Shown in pieces: positions 34,924 to 43,510 of a DNA stretch of 64,000 bases. The notes under the pieces were generated by a model, which worked only from the letters and a program-made list of their open reading frames with translations, ran no database searches and had not been told where the DNA came from. The first letter of the stretch is position 1. Each line of letters opens with the position of its first letter. This DNA comes from Versatilivorator sp963663845. GTDB lineage: Bacteria; Acidobacteriota; Terriglobia; Versatilivoradales; Versatilivoraceae. The DNA lies in the NCBI GenBank assembly GCA_963663845.2, contig OY760650.2, positions 3,472,001 to 3,536,000 of the forward strand. Reading direction: 5' to 3'. A program made the translations under genes and the position numbers.

Positions 34924-36362
34924 CGCTCAGCCGGTCCCGCCAGGAAACTCCGGATCTGCCCGGCTATCTGGCCGGACAGCCGCTCCGGACCGACCGCACC
35001 CTGGAGGTCTTCAATCCCTATTCGGGCGAGTTGGTGGGGACCGTCGCCGCGGCCGGGCGCGATCATCTCGACCGGGCCTGCGAGGAGGCGCTGGCCTGGG
35101 GAGGGTCTCTGACCCGCCACCAGCGCCATGAGATCCTGTTGAACACCCGCTCCGCCCTGCAGCAGCGGGCCGAGGAATTCGCCCTGCTGGTGACTCGGGA
35201 ATCCGGGCTGTGTCTGCGAGACACCACCTACGAGGTGGGGCGGGCGCTGGACGTGCTGCAGTGCGCCGCCGTCGAGGCCCTCAAGGACGACGGCCAGGTA
35301 TTTTCCGGAGACGTCTCGACTCAGGGCAAGGCCCGAAAAATTTTCACCCTGCGGGAGCCGGTTCCCCTGGTGGGGGCCATCGCGCCCTTCAATCATCCCC
35401 TGAACCAGGTGGTGCACAAGATCGCGCCCGCGGTGGCCGCCGGGGCGCCCCTGATACTGAAGCCCTCGGAGAAGACGCCTCTGGCGGCCATTCGATTTGC
35501 GGAACTGCTCTACCAGGCCGGGCTTCCGGGACCGATGCTGAGTGTGCTGCTGGGTTCGGTCGAGGAATTCGCCGAGCCCCTGGTCACGCATGACCGCATC
35601 GAGGCGGTCACCTTTACCGGGAGTGGAGCGGTCGGCCGCCGCCTGGCAGCCATCGCCGGCTACAAGAAGTTGTGCCTGGAGCTCGGCGGCAACTCGCCCC
35701 TGTTGATCCTGGAAGACGCCGATCTCGAGCTGGCCGCCGGCCTGGCGGCCGAGGGGTGCTACCGCAATTCCGGGCAACGCTGCACCGCCGTCAAGCGGCT
35801 GCTGGTCCATGAAAGGGTGCTGGAGCCCTTTACCCGGTTGTTGGTGGAGAAGACCGGGGAATACCGGTCGGGTGATCCCGAGGAGTGGACCACCCGTGTC
35901 GGCGCCGTGATCGACGAGGCCGCCGCGGCCGGGCTCGAGCGGCGGGTGGAGGAAGCGGTGGCGGCCGGCGCCAGAATCCTGCACGGCGGCCGGCGAAGAG
36001 GGGCTCTCATGGAACCCACGGTAGTGGCCGACGTCCCCAGATCCTGCGAGATGGTGGTCGAAGAATCCTTCGGCCCGCTGGCGCCCATTCTGGCCATCCG
36101 CGACCTGGAGGACGGGATCGGCCTGGCCAACGCCACCGCTTACGGGCTTTCCGCCGGAGTGGTGACCCGGGACCTCCAGGCGGCCGTCGAGGCCGTCAAG
36201 GGAATTCGCACCGGGACGGTCAACATCAACCAGGTGCCCGGCTACCGCATCGAGTCCACCCCCTTCGGCGGCGTCAAGGATTCGGGGCTGGGAATCAAGG
36301 AAGGCGTCATCGAGGCCATGAAGTTCATGTCCACGGTCAAGACCTTTTCACTGCCCTGGTAG
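34920..36362 (+). CDS. phnY: Phosphonoacetaldehyde dehydrogenase
   Basis: A 480-aa aldehyde dehydrogenase. NAD site and catalytic residues: AIAPFNHPLNQVVHKIAPA, LKPSEKTPLAA, FTGSGAVGRRLA, the general base in LELGGNSP and the nucleophile Cys in NSGQRCTAVKR; C-terminal NINQVPGYRIESTPFGGVKD. It sits between phnA and an HpnZ-type alcohol dehydrogenase, which identifies it as PhnY, oxidising phosphonoacetaldehyde to phosphonoacetate for PhnA. Confidence 0.92.
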   Translation: MTLSRSRQETPDLPGYLAGQPLRTDRTLEVFNPYSGELVGTVAAAGRDHLDRACEEALAWGGSLTRHQRHEILLNTRSALQQRAEEFALLVTRESGLCLRDTTYEVGRALDVLQCAAVEALKDDGQVFSGDVSTQGKARKIFTLREPVPLVGAIAPFNHPLNQVVHKIAPAVAAGAPLILKPSEKTPLAAIRFAELLYQAGLPGPMLSVLLGSVEEFAEPLVTHDRIEAVTFTGSGAVGRRLAAIAGYKKLCLELGGNSPLLILEDADLELAAGLAAEGCYRNSGQRCTAVKRLLVHERVLEPFTRLLVEKTGEYRSGDPEEWTTRVGAVIDEAAAAGLERRVEEAVAAGARILHGGRRRGALMEPTVVADVPRSCEMVVEESFGPLAPILAIRDLEDGIGLANATAYGLSAGVVTRDLQAAVEAVKGIRTGTVNINQVPGYRIESTPFGGVKDSGLGIKEGVIEAMKFMSTVKTFSLPW

Positions 36363-36378
36363 TTGCGGAGAGGCCAAG

Positions 36379-37467
36379 ATGGAAGAGGCGCGGGCGGCGG
36401 TGTTTGCGGGACCGGGAGAGCCCCTGCGGCTGGAGAGCTTTCCACTGCCCCGGCCGGGACCTTCGCAACTGCTGGTCCGGGTGCGCTGCAGCTCGATCTG
36501 CGGCAGCGACCTCCACACTTATCAGGGCCGCCGCCAGACCCCCACGCCCACCATCCTGGGCCACGAAATTCTGGGTGAAGTCATCGAAGCGGGCCCGGGG
36601 CCGCCGGTGCGAACTCCGGACGGCGAGGCGGTGGGAGTAGGAGATCGCATCTCCTGGTCCGTCGCTGCCAGTTGCGGGCAGTGTTTCTTCTGCCGGCATT
36701 CCCTGTCACAGAAGTGCGAACGGCTTTTCAAGTATGGACACGAGAGCCTTCGGCCCGATCACCTCTTCAACGGGGGACTGGCGGAGGTGTGCCACCTGAT
36801 TGCCGGCACCCCGGTGGTTTCGGTTCCGGAGAGTCTGCCCGACGAGGTGGCCTGCCCGGCCAACTGCGCCACGGCCACGGTCGTGGCCGCCCTGCGGGCC
36901 GGCGGAGGCTGCCGGGGCGAGATCGTGCTCATCCAGGGCGCCGGCATGCTGGGTCTGACCGCCTGCGCCCTGGCCCGGTCCCGAGGCGCCGGCCGGATTA
37001 TCGTCTGTGACGTCGACGAAACCAGACTGAAGCAGGCCGAACGCTTCGGCGCCAGCCACTGCGTGTCCGTCGCAGAAGGGCCCGAAATGCTGGCTCGAAC
37101 GGTAGGGGAGGTCAGCCGGGGACGCGGAGTGGACCTGGCCCTGGAGCTGTCGGGGGCCGCCAGCGCCATGGCGGCGGCCGTGCCTCTGCTGAGGACCGGG
37201 GGGCGCTATGTCCTGGTGGGAGCCGTGTTTCCCGGCAGCCCTCTATCCCTGGATCCGGAACGGATCGTGCGCGGCTGGCTGCAGATCCGGGGCGTTCACA
37301 ACTACGCTCCGGAAGATCTGTCGGCGGCCGTGGCTTTCCTCGAGCAGCACCACACCCGGTTTCCCTTTTCCGAGCTTCTCACCCGGACGTTTCCGCTTAC
37401 CGAGGTCAGCCGGGCCTTTCAGGTCGCCCTGGACAGTCGCGCCCTTCGCGTCGGCATTCGGCCCTGA
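36379..37467 (+). CDS. Zn-dependent alcohol dehydrogenase, phosphonate-associated (HpnZ-type)
   Basis: A 362-aa medium-chain dehydrogenase. Catalytic zinc ligands in CSSICGSDLHTYQG and GHEILGEV; structural zinc cysteines in CGQCFFCRHSLSQKC; NAD loop IQGAGMLGLTACALARSRGA. It resembles the alcohol dehydrogenases found in phosphonate clusters. Here it is the last gene of the operon, 16 bases after phnY. A likely task is oxidation of 2-hydroxyethylphosphonate to phosphonoacetaldehyde, which would make the operon independent of the PhnW transaminase that is missing from it. The substrate is inferred. Confidence 0.8.
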   Translation: MEEARAAVFAGPGEPLRLESFPLPRPGPSQLLVRVRCSSICGSDLHTYQGRRQTPTPTILGHEILGEVIEAGPGPPVRTPDGEAVGVGDRISWSVAASCGQCFFCRHSLSQKCERLFKYGHESLRPDHLFNGGLAEVCHLIAGTPVVSVPESLPDEVACPANCATATVVAALRAGGGCRGEIVLIQGAGMLGLTACALARSRGAGRIIVCDVDETRLKQAERFGASHCVSVAEGPEMLARTVGEVSRGRGVDLALELSGAASAMAAAVPLLRTGGRYVLVGAVFPGSPLSLDPERIVRGWLQIRGVHNYAPEDLSAAVAFLEQHHTRFPFSELLTRTFPLTEVSRAFQVALDSRALRVGIRP

Positions 37468-37474
37468 AAGGGTC

Positions 37475-37753
37475 CTACATGGTCTTGGGAGGAATGTAAC
37501 CTGGAGGGAGGGATGCGCCCGGTCCAAAGAAATAGTCTTCGGTATGCCTCTCGATCATCTCGTTGGCCTCCTGGGTGCCCAGGGTGAGGCGGTACTCGTT
37601 GATGACCATCTTGAGATGCTCGCGGTACATGACCCAGGCTTCCTGGGAAACATTCTGGAAAATCCGTTCTCCCAGTTCTCCGCTGAAGGGTGGGTGGTCC
37701 AGGCCGGGTAGTTCACGCTTCAGCTTCACACATTGCACCAATCGTTCTGCCAT
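37475..37753 (-). CDS. yggX: Probable Fe(2+)-trafficking protein
   Basis: A 92-aa YggX family protein: VQCVKLKRELPGLDHPPFSG with the conserved Cys, then GERIFQNVSQEAWVMYREHL and MVINEYRL. It protects Fe-S clusters against oxidative damage. It is convergent with the phosphonate operon (7 bases between stops). Full length. Confidence 0.93.
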   Translation of the reverse strand: MAERLVQCVKLKRELPGLDHPPFSGELGERIFQNVSQEAWVMYREHLKMVINEYRLTLGTQEANEMIERHTEDYFFGPGASLPPGYIPPKTM

Positions 37754-38013
37754 GAAATCGTCTCCTCGCAGCTTGCTGCGGGCCGGGAGGCCGCAGTCGC
37801 CGGCGCATTATAGCACTTCCAGCGTGTCCTTCGTTGACCCCCTTGCCGACCTTTGGCCCGTCCTTCTCAAGCCTTCTCTATCCCCTTGGCGGCCCTTCGT
37901 CGTCCTCGTGTAACTTCGTGAGCCTTTTGCAAAAGGCTCGAGAGGCGGTGCTTTTCGGACGGGTGCTTCCTATTCGCCGCCTTCGCGGCTGTGGCAGTGC
38001 AGGGCTCATACGA

Positions 38014-38033
38014 CCCCAGGCTTCCGCCTGGGG
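38014..38033 (+). repeat. CCCCAGGC hairpin repeat
   Basis: Perfect stem CCCCAGGC-TTCC-GCCTGGGG. This short repeat is common in intergenic DNA of environmental Planctomycetes and Acidobacteria. No T tract follows, so it is not a standard terminator. Confidence 0.8.
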
Positions 38034-38215
38034 CTACACGCGGGCGCTGCTTCGCAGCTCTATAAGGATGGCTTGTAGGGGGCGTCGCGTCCGATACCCA
38101 CGCCAACCGCAGCTTCGCAGCTCTCCCGTAACCCACGATACTGCAATGGGGAACATGCTTATTATTTGGAATGATGCGTTTGCAAGAATCGGCAGAGGGA
38201 TCTTTTCCGGGAATG

Positions 38216-38292
38216 GCCACAAGAGGCACAAAAAAGAACCCTCCGATCGTCAAGACTCGAAATCACGCCACTCATTTTGTGCCTTTTGTGGT
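38216..38292. repeat. 77-bp inverted-repeat unit (GGCACAAAA arms)
   Basis: Left arm GCCACAAGAGGCACAAAA (38216-38233) and right arm TTTTGTGCCTTTTGTGGT (38275-38292) are inverted copies matching at 16 of 18 positions, enclosing 41 bases. Layout resembles the D elements, with a different arm sequence. Confidence 0.75.
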
Positions 38293-38469
38293 GAATGCTG
38301 GAGCTACCAGTCCTTCACCTTTGCTGCCTCCATGTCATTCCCGATTGGGAATTTTGCAAAAGGCTCTCGTGGATAACTCTATTTTCAATTGTTTCAGGAA
38401 ACCGAAGGACGCTTGACAGGGGCATTCGGCCCGAATAGCTTGGGGGCATTGCGATTCGGAGGCACCGGA

Positions 38470-39420
38470 ATGGGCGCTGGGACCCATCAGGAACTAACCC
38501 GTCTCTTGCGGGGAGAAGTGTCGGCCGGGGTGCCTCTGCGGGAACGCACCACCTACCGCATCGGCGGGGAAGCCCGCCTGCTGGCCTGTCCCGCCGACCT
38601 GGAGGACCTGCGTCGTCTGAACGCCTATCTGGCCGAAAAGGGCCTGCCCAGTTTCGTGCTGGGCGGCGGCGCCAACCTGCTGGTCTGCGATCGGGGATTC
38701 CCGGGGGTGGCCGTCCATCTCGGCGGGTTCAACCGGCTCTCCTTTCGGCAGGGAAGAGTGAGCGCAGGCGCCGGCCTGGTGCTGGATGAGTTCATCAAGT
38801 CGTGCCTGAGAAGAGGGTTGGCGGGTCTGGAGTGTCTCTCGGGAATTCCCGGCTCCCTGGGCGGCGCCCTGAGAATGAACGCGGGCGCTTTCGGAGCGGA
38901 GATCTCCGACCACCTGGTCGAGGTCGAGTGCCTGGACGGACGGGGCCGTTTCAAGGTGCTGAGAAAGGAGGAAGTGAAATTTTCCTACCGCCGGGCGCTT
39001 CGCATTCGGGAAACCTACATTACCGGCGCCACCTTCCGCTTTCCCCCGGGTTGCAAGGAATCGCTCTTTCTCATTCGCGAGGATATCCTGGCTCGGCGGA
39101 GACAGCGCCAGCCCTGGCAGTATCCTACCGCCGGCAGCGTCTTCAAGCGACCGCCGGGTCACTACGCCGGAAAGCTCATCGAGGATGCGGGTCTCAAGGG
39201 CAGGGTGCTCGGTCGGGCCCAGATCTCGCCCAAGCATGCCGGAATCGTGATCAACCTGGGCGGCGCCAGGGCTTCCGACGTGCTGGGTCTGATTCGCCTG
39301 GCCCGGGAGGAGGTGTCGATGCGGTTCGGGATCGATCTGGAACTGGAGCAGGAATTGATCGGATTCGAGGGGGAGGAGTTCCGGCTCACAATGGCTGCCG
39401 GCCGGAGAATCCGGAATTGA
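38470..39420 (+). CDS. murB: UDP-N-acetylenolpyruvoylglucosamine reductase
   Basis: About 316 aa. Flavoprotein of peptidoglycan precursor synthesis, reducing the enolpyruvyl ether to UDP-MurNAc. FAD motifs: TYRIGGEARLLACP, VLGGGANLLV, GLECLSGIPGSLGGALRMNA; catalytic serine in YPTAGSVFKRPPG and the final Glu near MRFGIDLELEQEL. Start at 38470 has GGAGG seven bases upstream; 27 further codons are open. The 3' end overlaps the convergent DUF2203 gene by 35 bases. Not in a dcw cluster here. Confidence 0.95.
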   Translation: MGAGTHQELTRLLRGEVSAGVPLRERTTYRIGGEARLLACPADLEDLRRLNAYLAEKGLPSFVLGGGANLLVCDRGFPGVAVHLGGFNRLSFRQGRVSAGAGLVLDEFIKSCLRRGLAGLECLSGIPGSLGGALRMNAGAFGAEISDHLVEVECLDGRGRFKVLRKEEVKFSYRRALRIRETYITGATFRFPPGCKESLFLIREDILARRRQRQPWQYPTAGSVFKRPPGHYAGKLIEDAGLKGRVLGRAQISPKHAGIVINLGGARASDVLGLIRLAREEVSMRFGIDLELEQELIGFEGEEFRLTMAAGRRIRN

Positions 39421-39760
39421 GATCGTGCCACCAGGCAACTTCCTTTTCGTCCAGCTTCCAGCAGAGGTAGACCACGCGGCCATCGCGCTTGTGGGGAAAA
39501 TCGCAGAGGCCGGCATCGAAGTCCTTGACCAGGACGCCCAGCTCCTCGATATTGTGGACGCTTTCCCGGAAGCTCTCCAGGATCCGGATATAGGCGGGCC
39601 CCCGAGGGGTGCCCCAGTCCCGCAGGTGGCCTTCCCGAGCCCCTTCCACGGCAGCCTTCATGGCGACCAGGCGCCGCTTCTCGGTTTGTACGCGACTCAA
39701 CAACTGCCTGAGCCGAGGGAGCAGGGCGTTGGCCTCCGCAACTGAGAAGAGTTTTTCCAT
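39386..39760 (-). CDS. DUF2203 family protein
   Basis: About 124 aa, start ATG 39760 (MEKLFSVAEANALLPRLRQL), the standard opening of DUF2203. The rest follows the family: a helical hairpin, IEELGVLVKDFDAGLCDFPH, then VYLCWKLDEKEVAWWHD. Function unknown; cytosolic. The last 35 bases overlap the end of murB on the other strand, so the two mRNAs would be complementary at their 3' ends. Confidence 0.88.
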   Translation of the reverse strand: MEKLFSVAEANALLPRLRQLLSRVQTEKRRLVAMKAAVEGAREGHLRDWGTPRGPAYIRILESFRESVHNIEELGVLVKDFDAGLCDFPHKRDGRVVYLCWKLDEKEVAWWHDLNSGFSGRQPL

Positions 39761-39998
39761 TCCTGGTCTCGACCGCCTTCGGATTTCCGGAATCAAGCGG
39801 CTTGCCAGAGGTAACACACCCCCTCCGCCTCTGTCAATGGCGGCCGCGATCGATTCAGGGTCAACCTGCGCCGCCTCCCCTGCCTTCCGGATCATTTACA
39901 TTTGGGGTGGCTTGCCCTAAGATAAGCGGCCACGTCCGTCCCCCGATTGCGGTGGAAGGCCCCGCCGCCGAGTACCTGTTCCCCGGGAGTCCCTGTCG

Positions 39999-40997
39999 AT
40001 GAGATCTGCCTGTCCCGTCCAGATCAGCGGTGTGGGCTGTCATGTGCCCGAGCGGCTCCTCACCAATCGGGACCTCGAAAAGTTGGTGGACACCTCGGAC
40101 GAGTGGATCCGGCAAAGGACCGGCATTGCCACCCGCCATATTCTCGAGCCCGGCAAGGCCACTTCCGACATGGCGGTGGAAGCCATCAAGGCCCTTTGCC
40201 GTTCCACGGGGATGGAACCCCGCGAGATCGAAGTGATGATCATCGCCACCGTCACTCCGGACATGTCCTTTCCGGCCACGGCCTGCCTGGTGCAGGACAA
40301 GCTCGGAATTTCACGAACCTGGGGGTTCGATCTCTCGGCGGCTTGCTGTGGCTTCGTCTATGCGATCTCTGCCGGCGTGGCCTTCGTCGCCTCCGGAATG
40401 CACCGCCGCGTGGTGGTGGTCGGCGCCGATTCCATGTCCCGGATCATCGACTACCAGGACCGCAACACCTGCGTGCTCTTCGGCGACGGAGCCGGCGCGG
40501 TCCTGCTGGAGCCGGCGGTCCGGGAGGAGTATTCCTTCATCGACGCCCACCACGAGATCGACGGCTCGGGCGGTCCCAGTCTGTGCATGCCGGCCGGAGG
40601 GAGCTTGATGCCACCCAGTTGCGAGACGGTCAAGCAGCGTTTGCACTATGTGAAGCAGGAAGGCCAGCCGGTCTTCAAGTTCGCCACGCGAAAGATGGAG
40701 GAAGCCAGCCGGATCGTGCTGGAACGAAACCAACTGTCGCCCGCCGATCTCCGACTTCTCGTTCCCCATCAAGCCAACGCCCGGATTATTCGGGGAACGG
40801 CCGAGCGGCTCGGATTGCGTGACGATCAGGTGATCGTGAACCTGCAGAAGTATGGAAATACCACCGCGGCCACCATTCCCCTGGCCATCCGGGACGCTCT
40901 TTCCGACAACAGGCTGGTCAAGGGAGACGTGGTCCTGCTGGCCTCGGTGGGCGCGGGATTCACGGTAGGCACGGCGCTGCTTCGCTGGGCTTACTGA
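39999..40997 (+). CDS. fabH: Beta-ketoacyl-ACP synthase III
   Basis: A 332-aa thiolase-fold enzyme that condenses acetyl-CoA with malonyl-ACP to start fatty-acid synthesis. Catalytic triad motifs: Cys116 in DLSAACCGF, His in VPHQANARII and Asn in YGNTTAAT. DEWIRQRTGIATRHI near residue 35 is also typical. The residue after the catalytic Cys is a second Cys instead of the usual Ser. It is a solitary fabH, without plsX, fabD or acpP next to it, so it may be one of several paralogues. Confidence 0.93.
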   Translation: MRSACPVQISGVGCHVPERLLTNRDLEKLVDTSDEWIRQRTGIATRHILEPGKATSDMAVEAIKALCRSTGMEPREIEVMIIATVTPDMSFPATACLVQDKLGISRTWGFDLSAACCGFVYAISAGVAFVASGMHRRVVVVGADSMSRIIDYQDRNTCVLFGDGAGAVLLEPAVREEYSFIDAHHEIDGSGGPSLCMPAGGSLMPPSCETVKQRLHYVKQEGQPVFKFATRKMEEASRIVLERNQLSPADLRLLVPHQANARIIRGTAERLGLRDDQVIVNLQKYGNTTAATIPLAIRDALSDNRLVKGDVVLLASVGAGFTVGTALLRWAY

Positions 40998-41152
40998 AGG
41001 CCGGGAACCGGCCCGGCTACGGTTGACGCGCGATGTCGATCTCATTATGATTATCGGACGATTTCGAGCAGAATCGCCGGCGCCATTGCCCGGCTCTTGA
41101 AAGGAGCCGTCTGCGCATCACCCCGGTTCCCTATCCCAAGGAGGAAATCCGT

Positions 41153-41782
41153 ATGGTTTACGAATGGAAGTTCAATCCGAGGCCTTATTCCGATGAGGAA
41201 GCCGAGGATCTGTTGAAGGATGTGGTCTCGCCGGAAACGAGCGACTGGCACTACAACACCCACCACAAGGGATACGTTACTTTCCTGAACAACATCGAGA
41301 AGGAGTTGGAGACGGCGGACCGGGCCAAGGCGAACGGCAACTACAGCCAGGTCGGAGAGTTGAAGCGCCGATTTACCTGGAACCACGCGGGCGCCCTGCT
41401 CCATGACGTGTACTGGGAAGTCATGGGTGGAGACGGCGATGCTTCCAAGGCTCCCCAACTCTCCAAGGCGCTGACCGCCGAGTTCGGTTCGGTAGACAAC
41501 TGGAAGGCCGATTTCAAAGCCGCGGCCTTTGCCGCAAAGCTCAGTGGCTGGGGATTGCTGGTCTACGATTCCCTCTATTCGCAACGGCTGATCAATGTCC
41601 TGGTTGACGAGCATCAGTACGGGGCCATCTGGGGAGGGATCCCCCTGATTTCCTGTGACGTGTTCGAGCACGCCTACTACCACAAGGACGGACCCGGTCG
41701 TGTCAAGTACATCGACAATTTCATCGCCAACCTCAATTGGGAAAGGATCGAGAGCCGATACCGGAGGCATGTGGCGGGGTAG
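41153..41782 (+). CDS. Superoxide dismutase, Fe/Mn family
   Basis: A 209-aa SOD. Metal ligands in order: His in DWHYNTHHKGYV, His in FTWNHAGALLHDVYW, and Asp plus His in ISCDVFEHAYYHKD. The long loop GGDGDASKAPQLSKALTAEF is typical of the family. Fe versus Mn preference cannot be decided by eye. AAGGAGGAAAT stands just upstream of the ATG. Cytosolic, no signal peptide. Confidence 0.93.
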   Translation: MVYEWKFNPRPYSDEEAEDLLKDVVSPETSDWHYNTHHKGYVTFLNNIEKELETADRAKANGNYSQVGELKRRFTWNHAGALLHDVYWEVMGGDGDASKAPQLSKALTAEFGSVDNWKADFKAAAFAAKLSGWGLLVYDSLYSQRLINVLVDEHQYGAIWGGIPLISCDVFEHAYYHKDGPGRVKYIDNFIANLNWERIESRYRRHVAG

Positions 41783-41987
41783 TTCCTGAATCCTTCCGGG
41801 GGAGTGGGTCCGGAAAGCCTGTCGAGACCCTGCTCCCCCCAATCCTCCCCCTGGCCCCACCCGGTTCCCGAATCTCTCGCTTCCAGCAGCGGTCCCATTG
41901 CAAGGATTCTGATTGGAGAGTCCGACGAGTCCTCGCCGCAGGGGATGCTCCTGATCCGATTGCGCTGGTAAAGCACCGCGCATTTGC

Positions 41988-41993
41988 TATAAT
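41988..41993 (+). promoter_or_regulatory. Extended -10 box upstream of the S1-domain gene
   Basis: TGCTATAAT gives a perfect TATAAT with a TGn extension, 35 bases before the ATG at 42029. No good -35 box is seen at 16-18 bases, as is usual for extended -10 promoters. Confidence 0.65.
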
Positions 41994-42028
41994 CCCCATC
42001 CAAATTTTCAATTTGCCGGAGTTATTTA

Positions 42029-43510
42029 ATGGAAGACAAAGATCAAGTGGATGCAAGCAGCGAAGTCGTGGACGAGGAAGAAGAGGAAGACTTCGCCACG
42101 CTGCTTGCCAAGTATGAGCAATCCCGCCCGCCGCTGAAACCGGGTCAGGTGGTCGAAGGCAAGATCGTGGGGATCTACGACAACGAACTCCTGGTGGATG
42201 CGGGCGGCCGGTCCGAAGCCACCCTGATGAAGGACGAGATCAAGGGACCCGATGGGAAATTGCTGTTCGGAATGGGCGATTCCATATCGGTCATGCTGGA
42301 AGGCTCGGCCGATTCCGACATCCAGCTCAGGGTTTCCTACAGAAAGGCGCTGAGAGCCAAGCAACTGGCGGCCTTGCAGGAATCCATCGACAGCGGCAAG
42401 AACCTGGAAGGCAGGGTTGTGGAGGTCGTCAAGGGCGGCTTGCTGGCGGACGTGGGCATGCGCGGCTTTATTCCCGCCTCCCAGGTCGACGAGTCCTATG
42501 TCGAGGATCTCAAGCCCTACCTGGGACAGACGCTGACCCTCAAGGTCATGCAGCATGACCTGCCCAACGGCAAGCTGATTCTGTCGCGGCGCGCACTGCT
42601 CAACGAAGCCAGGGCCGTAAAGCGCAAGGAGACCCTGGCCACCCTGGCCGTCGGACAGCGTCTGCCGGGCATTATTCGAAGAATCCTCGACTACGGAGCC
42701 TTCGTGGACATCGGCGGCGTGGAGGGGCTGCTTCATATCTCGGAGATGTCCTGGAGGCGAATCAAGCATCCTTCCCAACTCTTCAAGGTCGGAGACCACA
42801 TCGAGGTAGCGGTTCTCAAATACGATCAGGAGAGGTGCCGGATCTCGCTGGGCTTCCGCAAACCCGAAGACGATCCCTGGCGCGATGCCGCCGCGCTCTT
42901 CCCGGAAGGCACCATCATTACCGGAACCGTGAAGAAACTGGAGCACTTTGGCGCATTCGTCGAACTCGAAACGGGAATCCAGGGGTTGTTGCCGATCTCC
43001 GAGATTTCCTGGACCCGGCGGCTGTCCCACGCGGACCAGGTTCTGCAGGTCAACGACGTCATCGACGCCCTGGTGACCAGGCTGGACCCTTCCAATCGGA
43101 AGATGTCCATGAGTCTGAAGCAGGTCACCGAGCACCCCTGGGAGGCTTTTGCCCGCAGCGCTGAGGTGGATGCCGTTCTTCAGGGCATGGTGACCCGTAC
43201 GGCCGACTTCGGATTGTTCGTGGAAGTGGCCGAGGGAGTTGAAGGCCTGGTGCACGTCTCCGAGCTTCCCGAAACACCCGGGCGGGCCTCCGTGTCCAAC
43301 TACCGCCCCGGGGAAGAAATCGTGGTGAAGATGCTGGGCATGGACCTCGACAACCGCCGGATTTCGCTCAGCGCCAGAGCGGTCAGCGAAGAGGAAGCCA
43401 GGACCGACGTTCAGGAATACCTGGAAAACGCCTCGGAATCCCAGTCGACCGGACAGGCGCTCGGCGATAGCTTTCCCGAAGAACTCCAGCAGGAATCCCG
43501 TAAAGAGTGA
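42029..43510 (+). CDS. rpsA: S1-domain RNA-binding protein, ribosomal protein S1-like
   Basis: A 493-aa protein with an acidic N-terminus (DEEEEEDFATLLAKY) and five S1 domains at about 38-105, 120-190, 207-277, 292-363 and 379-450. Typical S1 strands: KIVGIYDNELLVDAGG, IIRRILDYGAFVDIGGVEGL, VKKLEHFGAFVELETGIQGL. Escherichia coli S1 has six domains, many other bacteria four or five. It either is the main S1 or a shorter paralogue; that needs the rest of the genome. The dipeptidase gene starts at an overlapping GTGA, which implies coupled expression. Confidence 0.82.
   Translation: MEDKDQVDASSEVVDEEEEEDFATLLAKYEQSRPPLKPGQVVEGKIVGIYDNELLVDAGGRSEATLMKDEIKGPDGKLLFGMGDSISVMLEGSADSDIQLRVSYRKALRAKQLAALQESIDSGKNLEGRVVEVVKGGLLADVGMRGFIPASQVDESYVEDLKPYLGQTLTLKVMQHDLPNGKLILSRRALLNEARAVKRKETLATLAVGQRLPGIIRRILDYGAFVDIGGVEGLLHISEMSWRRIKHPSQLFKVGDHIEVAVLKYDQERCRISLGFRKPEDDPWRDAAALFPEGTIITGTVKKLEHFGAFVELETGIQGLLPISEISWTRRLSHADQVLQVNDVIDALVTRLDPSNRKMSMSLKQVTEHPWEAFARSAEVDAVLQGMVTRTADFGLFVEVAEGVEGLVHVSELPETPGRASVSNYRPGEEIVVKMLGMDLDNRRISLSARAVSEEEARTDVQEYLENASESQSTGQALGDSFPEELQQESRKE

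Larger units (their letters stand above)
37920..38366. mobile_element. MITE-like element E2 with GAGCCTTTTGCAAAA ends
   Basis: 447 bases. The left end is a perfect 20-bp palindrome, GAGCCTTTTGCAAAAGGCTC (37920-37939). The right end (38333-38366) is TGTCATTCCCGATTGGGAAT followed by TTTGCAAAAGGCTC, the inverted equivalent of 6816-6849 of element E1 with three mismatches in 34. The interior is unlike E1 and made of smaller repeats, so the two elements share ends but not content. Confidence 0.65.
37754..38469. other. 716-base intergenic region, mostly element E2
   Basis: No gene supported. 37885-37920 repeats the CTTCGTG sequence of 10871-10908. 37920-38366 is element E2, itself containing a CCCCAGGC hairpin, two copies of a GCTTCGCAGCTC motif, the GTAACCCACG repeat and a 77-bp inverted-repeat unit. 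38367-38469 leads into murB. Peptide-like ORFs here are repeat translations. Confidence 0.7.

Noticed and set aside
38014..38033. CCCCAGGC hairpin as a Rho-independent terminator
   Set aside because: No T run on either side; it is a widespread short repeat inside element E2.
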